Origin: Verrucomicrobiota bacterium
GTDB lineage: Bacteria; Verrucomicrobiota; Verrucomicrobiia; Verrucomicrobiales; Verrucomicrobiaceae
DNA length: 39,419 nt
Direction of reading: 5' to 3'
Assembly: GCA_009885695.1 (NCBI GenBank)
Contig: VFKE01000181.1
Span: 1 to 39,419 of the forward strand
Shown: positions 23,795-32,137 of the stretch, piece by piece
How the letters are laid out: the number at the start of each line of letters is the position of its first letter
Position numbering within the stretch: the stretch's first letter is position 1
The notes under the pieces: model-generated
Seen by the model: only the letters and a program-made list of their open reading frames with translations
Told to the model about the DNA's origin: nothing
Databases searched by the model: none
Program-made: the position numbers and the translations under genes

Positions 23795-24937
23795 ATGGCC
23801 ACCGCAAACACCGCCACCGATATCATCCGCGACCGCATCAATGCGGCGGGCGGATCGTTGTCGTGGGCTGAAGTCATGCAGATTGCGCTCTACGAGCCGG
23901 GTGCTGGCTATTACCGGCGCGGGGTGCGCCGCATCGGCCGCAGTGGAGATTTTTACACCAGTGTAAGCACGGGGCCCGTGTTCGGGGAGTTGCTTGGCTC
24001 TTTCATCGAACAAGCATGGCGCGCGACGGGGGCACCCCTGGACTTCGCGATTATCGAGCAGGGTGCTAACGATGGCACGCTGGCGGTTGACATTTTGCGC
24101 GAACTGCAGCGCATGTCACCCGAGCTTTTTGCCAATGTGCAATATATGATCGTGGAACCGGACGATGCTCATCGGGTCACTCAACGGGAAACGCTGGGAA
24201 TTTTTGCGAACAAACTTTCGCACGTGGATAATCCGGCAGCACTGGCTGAAGCGCCAGAGCATGCCGTGTTTCTCTGCAATGAGCTGCCTGATGCCATGCC
24301 GGTGCATCGTGTGCAGTTCACCGGCGGCGGTTGGAGAGAAATGCATGTGCGTGTTACTCAATCCGGCAGGCTTGAGTTTTTTCCTGGACCGTTGTCGTCA
24401 ACGCAGTTGGCGGATGAACTCTTCCATATTCGCTTTGCACTGCCTGAAGGATTCATCACGGAGGTCAATCTTGCGATGCTCGACTGGCTGCGCAAGCTAG
24501 CCGCGGCGCATTTCCGCGGTCCGATCCTTATTTTCGACTACGGACACAGTGCAGAGGATTATTTCGCACCGGAACGCCGCGACGGGTCGCTGCGGCGCTA
24601 CCAGGCACATCAGACAGATGACCGCGTGCTGGAGAACCTGGGAGAATGCGACCTGACCACGCACGTGAATTTCACGCGACTGGCGCAGCAGGCGCTGGAT
24701 TGCGGATTGGAGATCAGCGAGTTTATCGAGCAAGGCCGATTTCTCACCCGACTGTTAGCCGGGTCAAAATCAAGCAGTGATGCCCCGCGCTCTGCGGTCT
24801 GGCAGCGGCAGTTTCATTCATTGACGCATCCGGGCATCATGGGGCGGGTATTTCAAGCACTGGTGCTGGACAAGAAGCCGGGTGCCGCCAACCCGGCCAC
24901 TCAAAATATGGCCGCCCGCCGCCGCCTTGGTCTGTAA
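23795..24937 (+). CDS. SAM-dependent methyltransferase, MidA/NDUFAF7 family
   Basis: A 380-residue protein of the family whose mitochondrial member NDUFAF7 methylates an arginine of a complex I subunit. Family landmarks are GYYRRGVRRIGRSGDFYTSV, STGPVFGELLG, the SAM-binding IEQGANDGTLAVDIL, FLCNELPDAMPVHRV, and LIFDYGHSAEDYFAPERRDG followed by LRRYQAHQTDDRVLENLG and CDLTTHVNFTRL. In SAM motif I the usual LGAGNGT is EQGANDGT. No complex I genes are in the window, so the protein substrate in this organism is unknown. It is transcribed divergently from the penicillin-binding protein. The C-terminal 25 residues are not family-like. No ribosome binding site is visible. Confidence 0.88.
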   Translation: MATANTATDIIRDRINAAGGSLSWAEVMQIALYEPGAGYYRRGVRRIGRSGDFYTSVSTGPVFGELLGSFIEQAWRATGAPLDFAIIEQGANDGTLAVDILRELQRMSPELFANVQYMIVEPDDAHRVTQRETLGIFANKLSHVDNPAALAEAPEHAVFLCNELPDAMPVHRVQFTGGGWREMHVRVTQSGRLEFFPGPLSSTQLADELFHIRFALPEGFITEVNLAMLDWLRKLAAAHFRGPILIFDYGHSAEDYFAPERRDGSLRRYQAHQTDDRVLENLGECDLTTHVNFTRLAQQALDCGLEISEFIEQGRFLTRLLAGSKSSSDAPRSAVWQRQFHSLTHPGIMGRVFQALVLDKKPGAANPATQNMAARRRLGL

Positions 24938-24986
24938 GGCGTTGCGTTTGTCGGTGCGCAAGTTTTCCCAGGTTGGGCGATGTCGG

Positions 24987-26270
24987 TTAAACCGCCTTCT
25001 GGTAAATCTTCTTAAAGACCCCCGCCGCGCCTTCGCTGGCGCGTTGAGGGTCAACAATTGTGATCCCATCGTCTCCAAACCTCGCGGTCACGGGCGCGCC
25101 CTTGCCTTCGGCCATGTATTGGAAATTTAAATCACGCACGATGCGCGCAGCATCCACGATGGCGACAGTGATTCTTGCTTCTTCCGCAGTGGGATACACG
25201 CTGGCGACATCAGCGAGCGATGCCCCGTGGAATTTCACGCGACACATGGCGGCGAGACCAACCGTGAGGCTGTCCACACCGTAGCCGAGATAGCCCTTGC
25301 TGCCGTCAGGGCGGGCGACGTCCCGGGTGAAGTGATTGTTGCTGGTGCGCGAACCGCCGCCAGCATTCCACCAGCGGAAGCCACGATACTGCTGGTCGCT
25401 TTCCACCTTGCCGTCGGCACCCACAATCTCGTGGCCTTGATTCACAGGGCCTTCAAAATCGGCAGGAGTGATCCAGTTATTGTGAAAGTTGATGCTCATG
25501 CCGTTGGCAAAGTCCACGCGCACTTGCACGGCGTCGTAGGCGTTGATGCCATCGCGAATGAGGCGCTTCTTCTGGCCGATGGCGGTGAGCGAGACCGGCT
25601 TCGATTTGTAGTAGGAGTAAATCAGGTCCGTCCAATGCGGTCCGACGTAGCTGAATGGGTCGCTGCTTTCGACCCACTTGAAGGTGCTGGTGCTGACCTC
25701 GAGCGGCTCCTCAAGATAGGCGGTGCCGTAGAGCGGGGCGCCAATTCGATTCTGAATGTCGTCGCGGATGCGCAGGTGGTCGGGGTCGTAGCGTTTATGC
25801 ATGTCCACGGCCACGACACACTTGTTTTTGTGCGCGAGCGCGATGATTTCGTCCGCCTCGTGGATGCTGAGGCACATGGGTTTTTCCGTGATGACGTGGA
25901 CGCCCTTCGCCAACGCGGCGAGGATGGGCTGCGTGTGCAGGTGGTCCGGCGTGGCCACGGCGAGAACGTCAAGATCTGGGACTTCACGCAGGATGTCGTG
26001 CCACGGCTCGACGCCATGATACACGCCCGGTTCGTGACCGGTCCATTCAGCGAACTGCTTTCGCGCCTTCTCGGCGGACTTTTGCGAGCGCGTGGCTACG
26101 GCGACAAGGTCGAATTTGATGGGGGCGAAGTCGCGCGCCCAGTGATCGAGACCGACCCGCGCCAGCTGTCCGGCAATGCCGAAGCGCTGGAGGTCTGCGT
26201 AGGCGCGGGCGTGGACATCGCCGCCAAACATGCCAGCGCCGACGAGGGCGATTTTGAGGGTGGGTTGCAT
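24987..26270 (-). CDS. Gfo/Idh/MocA family oxidoreductase
   Basis: A 427-residue NAD(P)-dependent sugar or inositol dehydrogenase-type enzyme. The N-terminal Rossmann fold has VGAGMFGGDVHARAY, then LAVATPDHLHTQPILAAL and the family motif VITEKPMCLSIHEADEI with the catalytic Lys region. The C-terminal beta-sheet domain contains VGPHWTDLIYSYYK, where His could be catalytic. No signal peptide is seen, so it is cytoplasmic, unlike many Tat-exported family members of this phylum. The substrate cannot be predicted. It is convergent with the MidA-type gene and stands alone, with a dispersed repeat starting about 48 bases upstream of its start. Confidence 0.88.
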   Translation of the reverse strand: MQPTLKIALVGAGMFGGDVHARAYADLQRFGIAGQLARVGLDHWARDFAPIKFDLVAVATRSQKSAEKARKQFAEWTGHEPGVYHGVEPWHDILREVPDLDVLAVATPDHLHTQPILAALAKGVHVITEKPMCLSIHEADEIIALAHKNKCVVAVDMHKRYDPDHLRIRDDIQNRIGAPLYGTAYLEEPLEVSTSTFKWVESSDPFSYVGPHWTDLIYSYYKSKPVSLTAIGQKKRLIRDGINAYDAVQVRVDFANGMSINFHNNWITPADFEGPVNQGHEIVGADGKVESDQQYRGFRWWNAGGGSRTSNNHFTRDVARPDGSKGYLGYGVDSLTVGLAAMCRVKFHGASLADVASVYPTAEEARITVAIVDAARIVRDLNFQYMAEGKGAPVTARFGDDGITIVDPQRASEGAAGVFKKIYQKAV

Positions 26271-26318
26271 GGCGAATAGTGCGGTAAGATTAATTGCAAA
26301 GCAACAGCCGCAAGAATC

Positions 26319-26492
26319 ATTAGAGCGGGTTAAATAATTTCGCAGCCGCGTTCGTAAGAACGCGGGAAATATGGAAGCTCTCCCCGCAGCCGCGAAGCGA
26401 TAACTCGGGAAATAGGCAGACTTCGCTGGCTGCCGTGGCTTCTTCCCGCACTCTTACGAGATGCGGCTGCGTCTTTTTAAAAATGCTCTAAT
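26319..26492. repeat. MITE-like intergenic repeat, copy 2 (long)
   Basis: A 174-base element with terminal inverted repeats ATTAGAGC (26319-26326) and GCTCTAAT (26485-26492). Inside are a perfect hairpin CCGCGTTC-GTAA-GAACGCGG (26346-26365), a CGCAGCCGCGAAGCGATAAC segment, and the CCCGCACTCTTACGAGATGC block shared with the shorter copy at 20062-20156. No coding capacity is visible. Its right terminal repeat contains the TAG stop of the histidine kinase gene at 26488-26490. Confidence 0.75.
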
Positions 26493-27678
26493 CCTTCGCA
26501 GTGATGTTGTTTTGCTGCGTGGCGTTGTCCACTCCGGCAGCTGGCGCCTCGAGGTAGCGCATCTTCTTTTCCATAAGCGGGAGGTAAATGGTCACCTTCG
26601 TGCCCTCGCCTTCGCGGCTTTCGAGCTCGATCTCACCTCCGTGCTCGCGGATGATGCGGCGTACGATAAGCAGACCGAGGCCGGTGCCGGACTTTCGCGT
26701 CGTGAAGAAGGGCTGGAAGAGATTGCTCATATTGGTGGTTGAAATGCCACGGCCAGTGTCGGCGAAGGTGAGGCGGACCTCGAAGTCGGTGGCGGTGCTG
26801 GCGATGGCGAGCGTGCCACCCTCGGGCATGGCCTGGCAGGCATTGCGAATGAGGTTGTAAAATCCCTGCTTCATCTGGTTGGCGTCCAGTGGCATCGTGG
26901 GCACGATGGAGCTGAGATCCAGTTTCACGGTGACCATGCCCTGGGCCATCTCAGGGGCGAGGAATTTCACCGACTCCTCGATGAGTTCATTCAACTGTAC
27001 CCGCTGGAGTTGCGGCTGCGTGGGGCGGATGGCCGCAAGAAACTGGCCGATAATGAGATCGAGGCGTTTGATCTCGCCCTGCGCGACCCCGAGCATTTCC
27101 AGCAGCTTTGCGGAGTGTCTGGCATCGAGCTTTTTCAAGCGGCGCTCCATGAGTTGGAGATGGATGGTGAGGGAATTCAGTGGATTGCCCAATTCATGAG
27201 CCACACCCGCAGCCAGGAGGGTGAGGGCGCTGATGCGCTCGCTTTCGATCTTTTCCTCCGTGAGCTTCCGGGATTGGGTGATGTCTCGGATGAGCATGAC
27301 GAAGCCGAGTTCCTCATGCTCGTCGATCGCGGTGACATAGAAATTCAAGTAGCGGTTTTGCGGGTAAAACACCTCGAGATCGCGGCTCACGGAGGCTCCC
27401 GACTTCCCGAGCGTTTCCAGGTCGAATCCGCGAAGGCCCTCGCCGAGCTTTCGACCCACGATGCTGTCGCGTTCGAAACCGAAGAAGCCGCAGGCCGCGC
27501 GGTTCACATAGGTGACGGCACCCTCGCCATCGAGCAGAATGACGCCCTCCTGCAAGGCCTCAAACACCTTTTCGAAGAAGCCTTTCTCTTGCACCAGTCG
27601 GAGCAGGTAATGTTGCACGTCCGCCGGTTCGAGGCGGTCCATGCGTTTGACGATCTTGTCGAAGAAGCCGGATTTCAT
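26488..27678 (-). CDS. PAS-domain sensor histidine kinase (soluble, orphan)
   Basis: A 396-residue histidine kinase without membrane segments. A PAS domain covers about 35-140 (FEALQEGVILLDGEGAVTYV, then LGFVMLIRDITQSRKL). A HisKA dimerisation domain has the phospho-accepting His161 in AAGVAHELGNPLNSL. The catalytic ATP domain has N-box NLIRNACQAMPEGG, G1 DTGRGIS, F-box LFQPFFTTRKSG and G2 GTGLGL. The pattern is that of NtrB-like kinases that drive sigma-54 activators, but no response regulator is adjacent. The C-terminal tail (PAAGVDNATQQNNITAKD) is non-conserved, and its stop codon is supplied by the end of a dispersed repeat. Confidence 0.92.
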   Translation of the reverse strand: MKSGFFDKIVKRMDRLEPADVQHYLLRLVQEKGFFEKVFEALQEGVILLDGEGAVTYVNRAACGFFGFERDSIVGRKLGEGLRGFDLETLGKSGASVSRDLEVFYPQNRYLNFYVTAIDEHEELGFVMLIRDITQSRKLTEEKIESERISALTLLAAGVAHELGNPLNSLTIHLQLMERRLKKLDARHSAKLLEMLGVAQGEIKRLDLIIGQFLAAIRPTQPQLQRVQLNELIEESVKFLAPEMAQGMVTVKLDLSSIVPTMPLDANQMKQGFYNLIRNACQAMPEGGTLAIASTATDFEVRLTFADTGRGISTTNMSNLFQPFFTTRKSGTGLGLLIVRRIIREHGGEIELESREGEGTKVTIYLPLMEKKMRYLEAPAAGVDNATQQNNITAKD

Positions 27679-27801
27679 TAGGCAGTAGGGATAAGGGAAA
27701 AGGGATAAGAGAAAAGGAGAATTACAGAAACAGGATTTCAGACTACGGTCGCACCGGGGGATTTTGCTTTTCTCTTTTAACTTAGCCCTTATCCATACCT
27801 A

Positions 27802-27804
<3 letters not shown>
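27676..27804. repeat. Inverted leader repeat between the kinase gene and cutA
   Basis: The divergent leaders are imperfect mirror copies. CATTAGGCAGTAGGGATAAG and on through GGAAAAGGGATAAGAGAAAAGG on the left match, in inverse orientation, TTTTCTCTTTTAACTTAGCC then CTTATCCATACCTAATGG on the right. Both arms include the start codons (kinase cat at 27676-27678, cutA ATG at 27802-27804). Each leader is pyrimidine-rich in its own sense strand with a single G in the last 20 bases. The middle (about 27720-27760) shows no clear promoter. Confidence 0.55.
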
Positions 27805-28097
<293 letters not shown>

Positions 28098-28122
<25 letters not shown>

Positions 28123-29147
28123 GTGCCCATGGCCGCGAGCGGCTGAACGATGTTCTGCGGCAGTGGACGGACTCTTTCGAATATGCCCGGGGCTAGTTGA
28201 GTGCTGGTGTCGTAGGCGCGGCGCAGCATCTCCAGCTTGGCGTCGATGTTGTCCACATGATGCAGCACGATGGCCTCCGGTGTCTTCGGCAGCACGGGCG
28301 AGCCGAACTGAAATTCGCCATGATGCGAGCCGATGAGGTGGAGAAGATGCACGCGGACCATTTCGTTCGCGGGATCGAGCGCGGCCCAGGCTGCGGCTTC
28401 GGGCGCGTCCATGAGCTGCCGCCAGAGCTTGTTCACGAGTTCCAGCCCCAGCGCGATATGGCCGACCATTTCGCCGTGGAGGTTGTAGGGCATGGTTAAT
28501 CCTTCAGGCGCGAAGTTGTTTTCCCAGAGCTTCCCGCAGTCGTGAAACAAGACGCCCGCGAGGAGTAAGTCGCGGTTCAGCACGGGGTAGGCTTGGCAAA
28601 TCTTCGCGGCGCAGCGCATCATCTGCGCGACGTGCTCCACCAGGCCGCCGCGCCGGGCGTGGTGATAGTCTCGGGCGGCGGCGGCGCGCTTGAATCTTTC
28701 TTCATGCTGCTGGAGAAACATCAGGCAGACTGCTTTCAATCGTGGATCAGCCATCTGATCGCAGATTCCTGTGATCGTCCCGTAGTCCACCTGTTGCCGC
28801 TCCCGCGATTCCGCATCACCGCCCAGCAAAGCCTGCACCTCGACGTCCCCCAGCGTGCGGAGCGACGCGTTGCGCGGGTCGAGGCCGAACTTCCCGGTAT
28901 CCACCCAGTCCGCCGCCAGCTCGATCCAGGCACCGCGCTGGAGCAATGAGGCCCCGGTGAAGAGCGGGCTGCCGTCGAACACGCGCCACGTGAGCGAATC
29001 GGTGCCATCAGTGAGCTTCAACTCATGATAGGGTTTGCCCTGCGCGGTCTCCTTAATAGCGGTGCCATCGACCTGGGCATGCGTGCGATAGGGCTGGGGC
29101 TGCTGTCCGGCCACTCGTTTCAGTTGGCGGATAGTGAGCAGTTCCAT
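28098..29147 (-). CDS. HD-domain 3'-5' exoribonuclease, YhaM-like
   Basis: A 349-residue protein with an N-terminal OB-fold (YHELKLTDGTDSLTWRVFDG, about 30-75) and an HD phosphohydrolase domain from about 165. HHARRGGLVEHVAQMMRCAA and LLLAGVLFHDCGKLWE contain the metal-binding His and HD pair, with HLLHLIGSHHGEF and ALVLHHVDNID-type segments following. This order is that of YhaM/CBF1 exonucleases, which degrade RNA or single-stranded DNA from the 3' end. I chose MELLTIRQLKRVAG at 29147 because it matches the family N-terminus. It is convergent with cutA, overlapping it by 25 bases. Confidence 0.86.
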
Positions 29148-29293
29148 ATCATGTAAATTGTCCGGCATGGGTCTATTCAAATCCGCCCGCAGCCCATTAT
29201 GCAATACGAAAAACTGGAATAATCATCATTTTTTCCTAGGTGACCAGACCCTCCGCCCCAGCAAAAAATCATTCAAACAAGGTCATTCAACTG

Positions 29294-29321
29294 TTGACGC
29301 AAGGCGCGGAATATTGAAAAT
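29294..29321 (+). promoter_or_regulatory. Possible promoter of the SWIB gene
   Basis: TTGACG (29294-29299) followed after 16 bases by GAAAAT (29316-29321), a fair match to sigma-70 hexamers. It lies about 80 bases upstream of the SWIB ATG, in an otherwise gene-free 252-base gap. The final 30 bases of the leader contain no G. No other structure in this gap stood out. Confidence 0.35.
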
Positions 29322-29399
29322 GAGTGTGCGGAAAAAAACCGGCCGGACCGTTCACCAAGCATCCGGCATTAAATAACAACCAACCAATACCACAACCAT

Positions 29400-29687
29400 A
29401 TGGCAAAAAAAGCCACCAAAACCAAAACCAAACGCAAGGCCAATCCAGCACTGATGAAACCCGTTCAACCGGACGCGCAACTCTCCGTGATCGTTGGCTC
29501 CAAGCCCCTCCCTCGCGGCCAGCTCACCAAGAAGCTGTGGGAGTACATCAAGAAGAACAAACTGCAGGACGCCAAGAAGCGGACCATGATCAACGCGGAC
29601 GACGCGCTCAAGGTCATCTTCAACGGCAAGAAGCAGGTTTCCATGTTCGAGATGACCAAGCTGGTCTCGAAGCACGTGAAGGCATAA
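29400..29687 (+). CDS. SWIB/MDM2-domain protein, small
   Basis: A 95-residue protein with a Lys-rich N-terminal tail (MAKKATKTKTKRKANPALMK) and a single SWIB domain (about 25-95: SVIVGSKPLPRGQLTKKLWE, NKLQDAKKRTMINADDALK, MFEMTKLVSKHV). SWIB is best known from eukaryotic SWI/SNF chromatin remodellers, but stand-alone forms occur in Chlamydiae and Verrucomicrobiota. The basic tail resembles histone-H1-like DNA-binding proteins, so a nucleoid or transcription role is likely but not shown. It has its own terminator just downstream and appears monocistronic. Confidence 0.9.
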   Translation: MAKKATKTKTKRKANPALMKPVQPDAQLSVIVGSKPLPRGQLTKKLWEYIKKNKLQDAKKRTMINADDALKVIFNGKKQVSMFEMTKLVSKHVKA

Positions 29688-29704
29688 TACGTTCTTTTTA
29701 AGAG

Positions 29705-29740
29705 GCGGCCGGTTCGTGCAAGCGAACCGGCCGCTTTTTT
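29705..29740 (+). terminator. Rho-independent terminator after the SWIB gene
   Basis: A perfect 12-base-pair stem GCGGCCGGTTCG / CGAACCGGCCGC (29705-29716 and 29723-29734) with loop TGCAAG, followed by six T (29735-29740). It lies 17 bases after the stop codon and separates this gene from uvrB. Confidence 0.95.
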
Positions 29741-29795
29741 GTGCCCGGCTCAGACGCCGTATTGCTTCGCGCCCCGCGAAGCGTAATCTCACCAG

Positions 29796-32021
29796 ATGTC
29801 CGGCTTCCAACTCAGCACCGAATTCCATCCGCGTGGTGATCAGGCACAAGCAATCGCGAAGCTCACGAAATCCGTCGCTGCCGGCAACCGCCATCAAACC
29901 CTCCTCGGCGTCACTGGCTCGGGCAAGACCTTCACGATGGCGAACATCATTGCCAACATCGGACGGCCCGCGCTGATCATGTCGCACAACAAGACGCTCG
30001 CGGCCCAGCTCTACTCCGAGTTCAAGAACTTCTTCCCCAACAACGCGGTGGAGTATTTCGTGAGCTACTTCGACTACTTCCAGCCCGAGGCCTACATCCC
30101 GCGCACGGACACTTACATCGAAAAAGATTCCAGCGTGAACGAAGAGATCGAGCGCCTGCGTCTTTCAAGCATGGGCGCATTGCTCACGCGGCGGGATGTT
30201 GTGGTCGTTGCCAGCGTGTCCTGCATTTACGGTTTGGGATCGCCCGAGGATTACGAGGGCATGATGCTGCCCGTGAAAACAGGCGATGTGATGACGCGCG
30301 AGACCATGCTGACGCGCTTGGTGGATATGCTCTACGAGCGCAATGACATCGCCTTCACTCGCGGGAAATTCCGCGCGCGCGGCGATGTGGTGGAAGTCTT
30401 TCCGGCGTATCTGGAAAATGAAGCCGTTCGCGTGGAGTTCTTCGGTGATGAGATCGAGCGCATCAGCGTGTTCGATCCGCTCACCGGAACAGCGAACACC
30501 CGGCTGCCCGGCTACACTTTTTATCCAGCAAAGCAGTTTGTCACGCCGATGGAGAAGCTCAAAAAAGCCATCGTTGCCATTCGTGCGGAACTGGAGCAGC
30601 GCGTCGCGGAGTTTCAATCCCAGGGAAAATTGCTCGAAGCTCAGCGCATTCAGATGCGCACGGAATATGACATCGAGATGATGCAGGAAATGGGTTTCTG
30701 TCAGGGCATCGAAAACTACAGCCGGCATCTCAGCGGTCGCGCGCCCGGCAGCACGCCGGGAACGCTTCTGGATTTTTTCCCGGACGACTTCCTTGTCTTT
30801 GCCGATGAAAGTCACGCCACCATTTCGCAGATCGGCGGCATGTTTGAAGGAGACAAGTCGCGCAAGACCGTTCTTGTGGAGCACGGATTCCGATTGCCAA
30901 GCGCGCTCGACAACCGCCCCCTGAAATTCGCCGAGTTCATGGGCAAGGCACCGCAACTTGTCTATGTCAGCGCCACGCCCGCGCAGTTTGAGATCGAGAA
31001 CAGCATCGTGGGCAACACCGGCCACAAGCCGCACAAGTGCGAGAGCAGAAGCGACGCCCCCGTCGCTTCATCCGGTACAGTCGGCGCCATCGCCGACAGG
31101 AGCACAGGTGGCGCCGCTTCTACTGTACGCGTCTCCGGTGGCGATCAGCCTGTCGAGTCCTTCGATGTCACAACCATCGGAAAACCCCTCATCGTCGAGC
31201 AAATCATCCGTCCTACGGGATTGCTCGATCCGATAGTCACTTTAAAGCCGCTCAACGGTCAGATCGACGAGACCATCGAATCCTGCCGTCAGCGAATCGA
31301 GAAAGGCGAGCGGGTGCTCGTGACCACACTCACCAAACGCACCTCGGAGGATCTGGCGGACTACCTGCGAAATCTCAACCTCAAGGTGCGCTATTTGCAC
31401 AGCGAGATCGACGCCATAGAGCGGGTCGAGATTCTCCGCGCCCTCCGCGCCGGCGAGTTCGACATCCTCATCGGCATCAACCTTCTGCGCGAGGGGCTTG
31501 ATCTTCCCGAAGTCAGCCTGGTCTGCATCCTCGATGCCGACAAAGAAGGTTTTCTCCGCAGCCAGACGTCCTTGCTGCAGACAGCGGGCCGCGCCGCCCG
31601 CCATGTGAATGGCGAGGTCGTTTTATTTGCCGACAAAATCACGGATAGCATCCAGTCGCTCATCAACATCACCGCCTTCCGCCGTCAGCGGCAGATGGAA
31701 TACAACGAGAAGCATGGCATCACCCCGCAGACCGTGAAGCGATCGGTGCAGGAAAGTCTGCGCACGATTTACTCAGGTCACCAGGTTGAAGAAAGCGTCG
31801 TTCGCGATGAGGCCGGTGGCTATGCCGTCACCGAGGTTCTCCGCGAACTCGAGTCAGAAATGGCCGAGGCAGCGAGCCGCCTGGAATACGAGCGTGCCGC
31901 GCTGTTGCGCGACCAGATCAGGGAATTGAAAAAGCAGGCGGGCATCGGTGGCGTGGAGGAAATGCCACAGAAAAAGGTGAATTATTCCGCGAAGCGTGGG
32001 AGAAAGCCATCGGCAGCGTGA
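29796..32021 (+). CDS. uvrB: UvrABC excinuclease subunit B with an internal insertion
   Basis: The damage-verifying helicase-like subunit of nucleotide excision repair. Motifs are Walker A GVTGSGKTFTMANI, the beta-hairpin region YFDYFQPEAYIPRTDTYIEK, DESHATISQIGG, VYVSATPAQFEIE, RPTGLLDPIVTLKP, GINLLREGLDLPEVSLVCIL and QTAGRAARHVNGEV. The C-terminal UVR motif that binds UvrC is in SRLEYERAALLRDQIRELKK. The length of 741 residues exceeds the E. coli protein (673). The main excess lies between VYVSATPAQFE and RPTGLLDP, where about residues 415-450 (SDAPVASS...STGGAASTVRVSGG) derive from a palindromic element. The core motifs are unbroken, so activity is expected. Confidence 0.96.
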   Translation: MSGFQLSTEFHPRGDQAQAIAKLTKSVAAGNRHQTLLGVTGSGKTFTMANIIANIGRPALIMSHNKTLAAQLYSEFKNFFPNNAVEYFVSYFDYFQPEAYIPRTDTYIEKDSSVNEEIERLRLSSMGALLTRRDVVVVASVSCIYGLGSPEDYEGMMLPVKTGDVMTRETMLTRLVDMLYERNDIAFTRGKFRARGDVVEVFPAYLENEAVRVEFFGDEIERISVFDPLTGTANTRLPGYTFYPAKQFVTPMEKLKKAIVAIRAELEQRVAEFQSQGKLLEAQRIQMRTEYDIEMMQEMGFCQGIENYSRHLSGRAPGSTPGTLLDFFPDDFLVFADESHATISQIGGMFEGDKSRKTVLVEHGFRLPSALDNRPLKFAEFMGKAPQLVYVSATPAQFEIENSIVGNTGHKPHKCESRSDAPVASSGTVGAIADRSTGGAASTVRVSGGDQPVESFDVTTIGKPLIVEQIIRPTGLLDPIVTLKPLNGQIDETIESCRQRIEKGERVLVTTLTKRTSEDLADYLRNLNLKVRYLHSEIDAIERVEILRALRAGEFDILIGINLLREGLDLPEVSLVCILDADKEGFLRSQTSLLQTAGRAARHVNGEVVLFADKITDSIQSLINITAFRRQRQMEYNEKHGITPQTVKRSVQESLRTIYSGHQVEESVVRDEAGGYAVTEVLRELESEMAEAASRLEYERAALLRDQIRELKKQAGIGGVEEMPQKKVNYSAKRGRKPSAA
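31047..31128. repeat. Intragenic palindromic element E in uvrB
   Basis: Contains a perfect 9-base-pair hairpin GAAGCGACG-CCCC-CGTCGCTTC (31048-31069) and TCGGCG-CCAT-CGCCGA (31081-31096). Outer pairs are GTACAGT (31075-31081) with ACTGTAC (31122-31128) and AGAAGCG (31047-31053) with CGCTTCT (31115-31121). The CCCC tetraloop hairpin is of the same type as in element D. It is translated without stops as SDAPVASSGTVGAIADRSTG and beyond. Confidence 0.72.
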
Positions 32022-32137
32022 ACCCGACCTCATTGCGATTGGCAGTAGACGACGTGAGAAGGTGGTAATGATGAATTTTATCAGAAGACTTTTATTGTAG
32101 GCCAGCACCTCGTTACTTCGGCAACTACCTATTCCGC

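Noticed and set aside
24661-24678. CACGTGAATTTCACG-like sequence as another parS or regulatory site
   Set aside because: Apart from the CACGTG core it does not match the flanks of parS, and it lies in a well-conserved part of the MidA-type gene.
31047-31128. Intein or frameshift in uvrB
   Set aside because: The insert is far too short for an intein, has no splicing motifs, and keeps the frame. A palindromic repeat explains it better.
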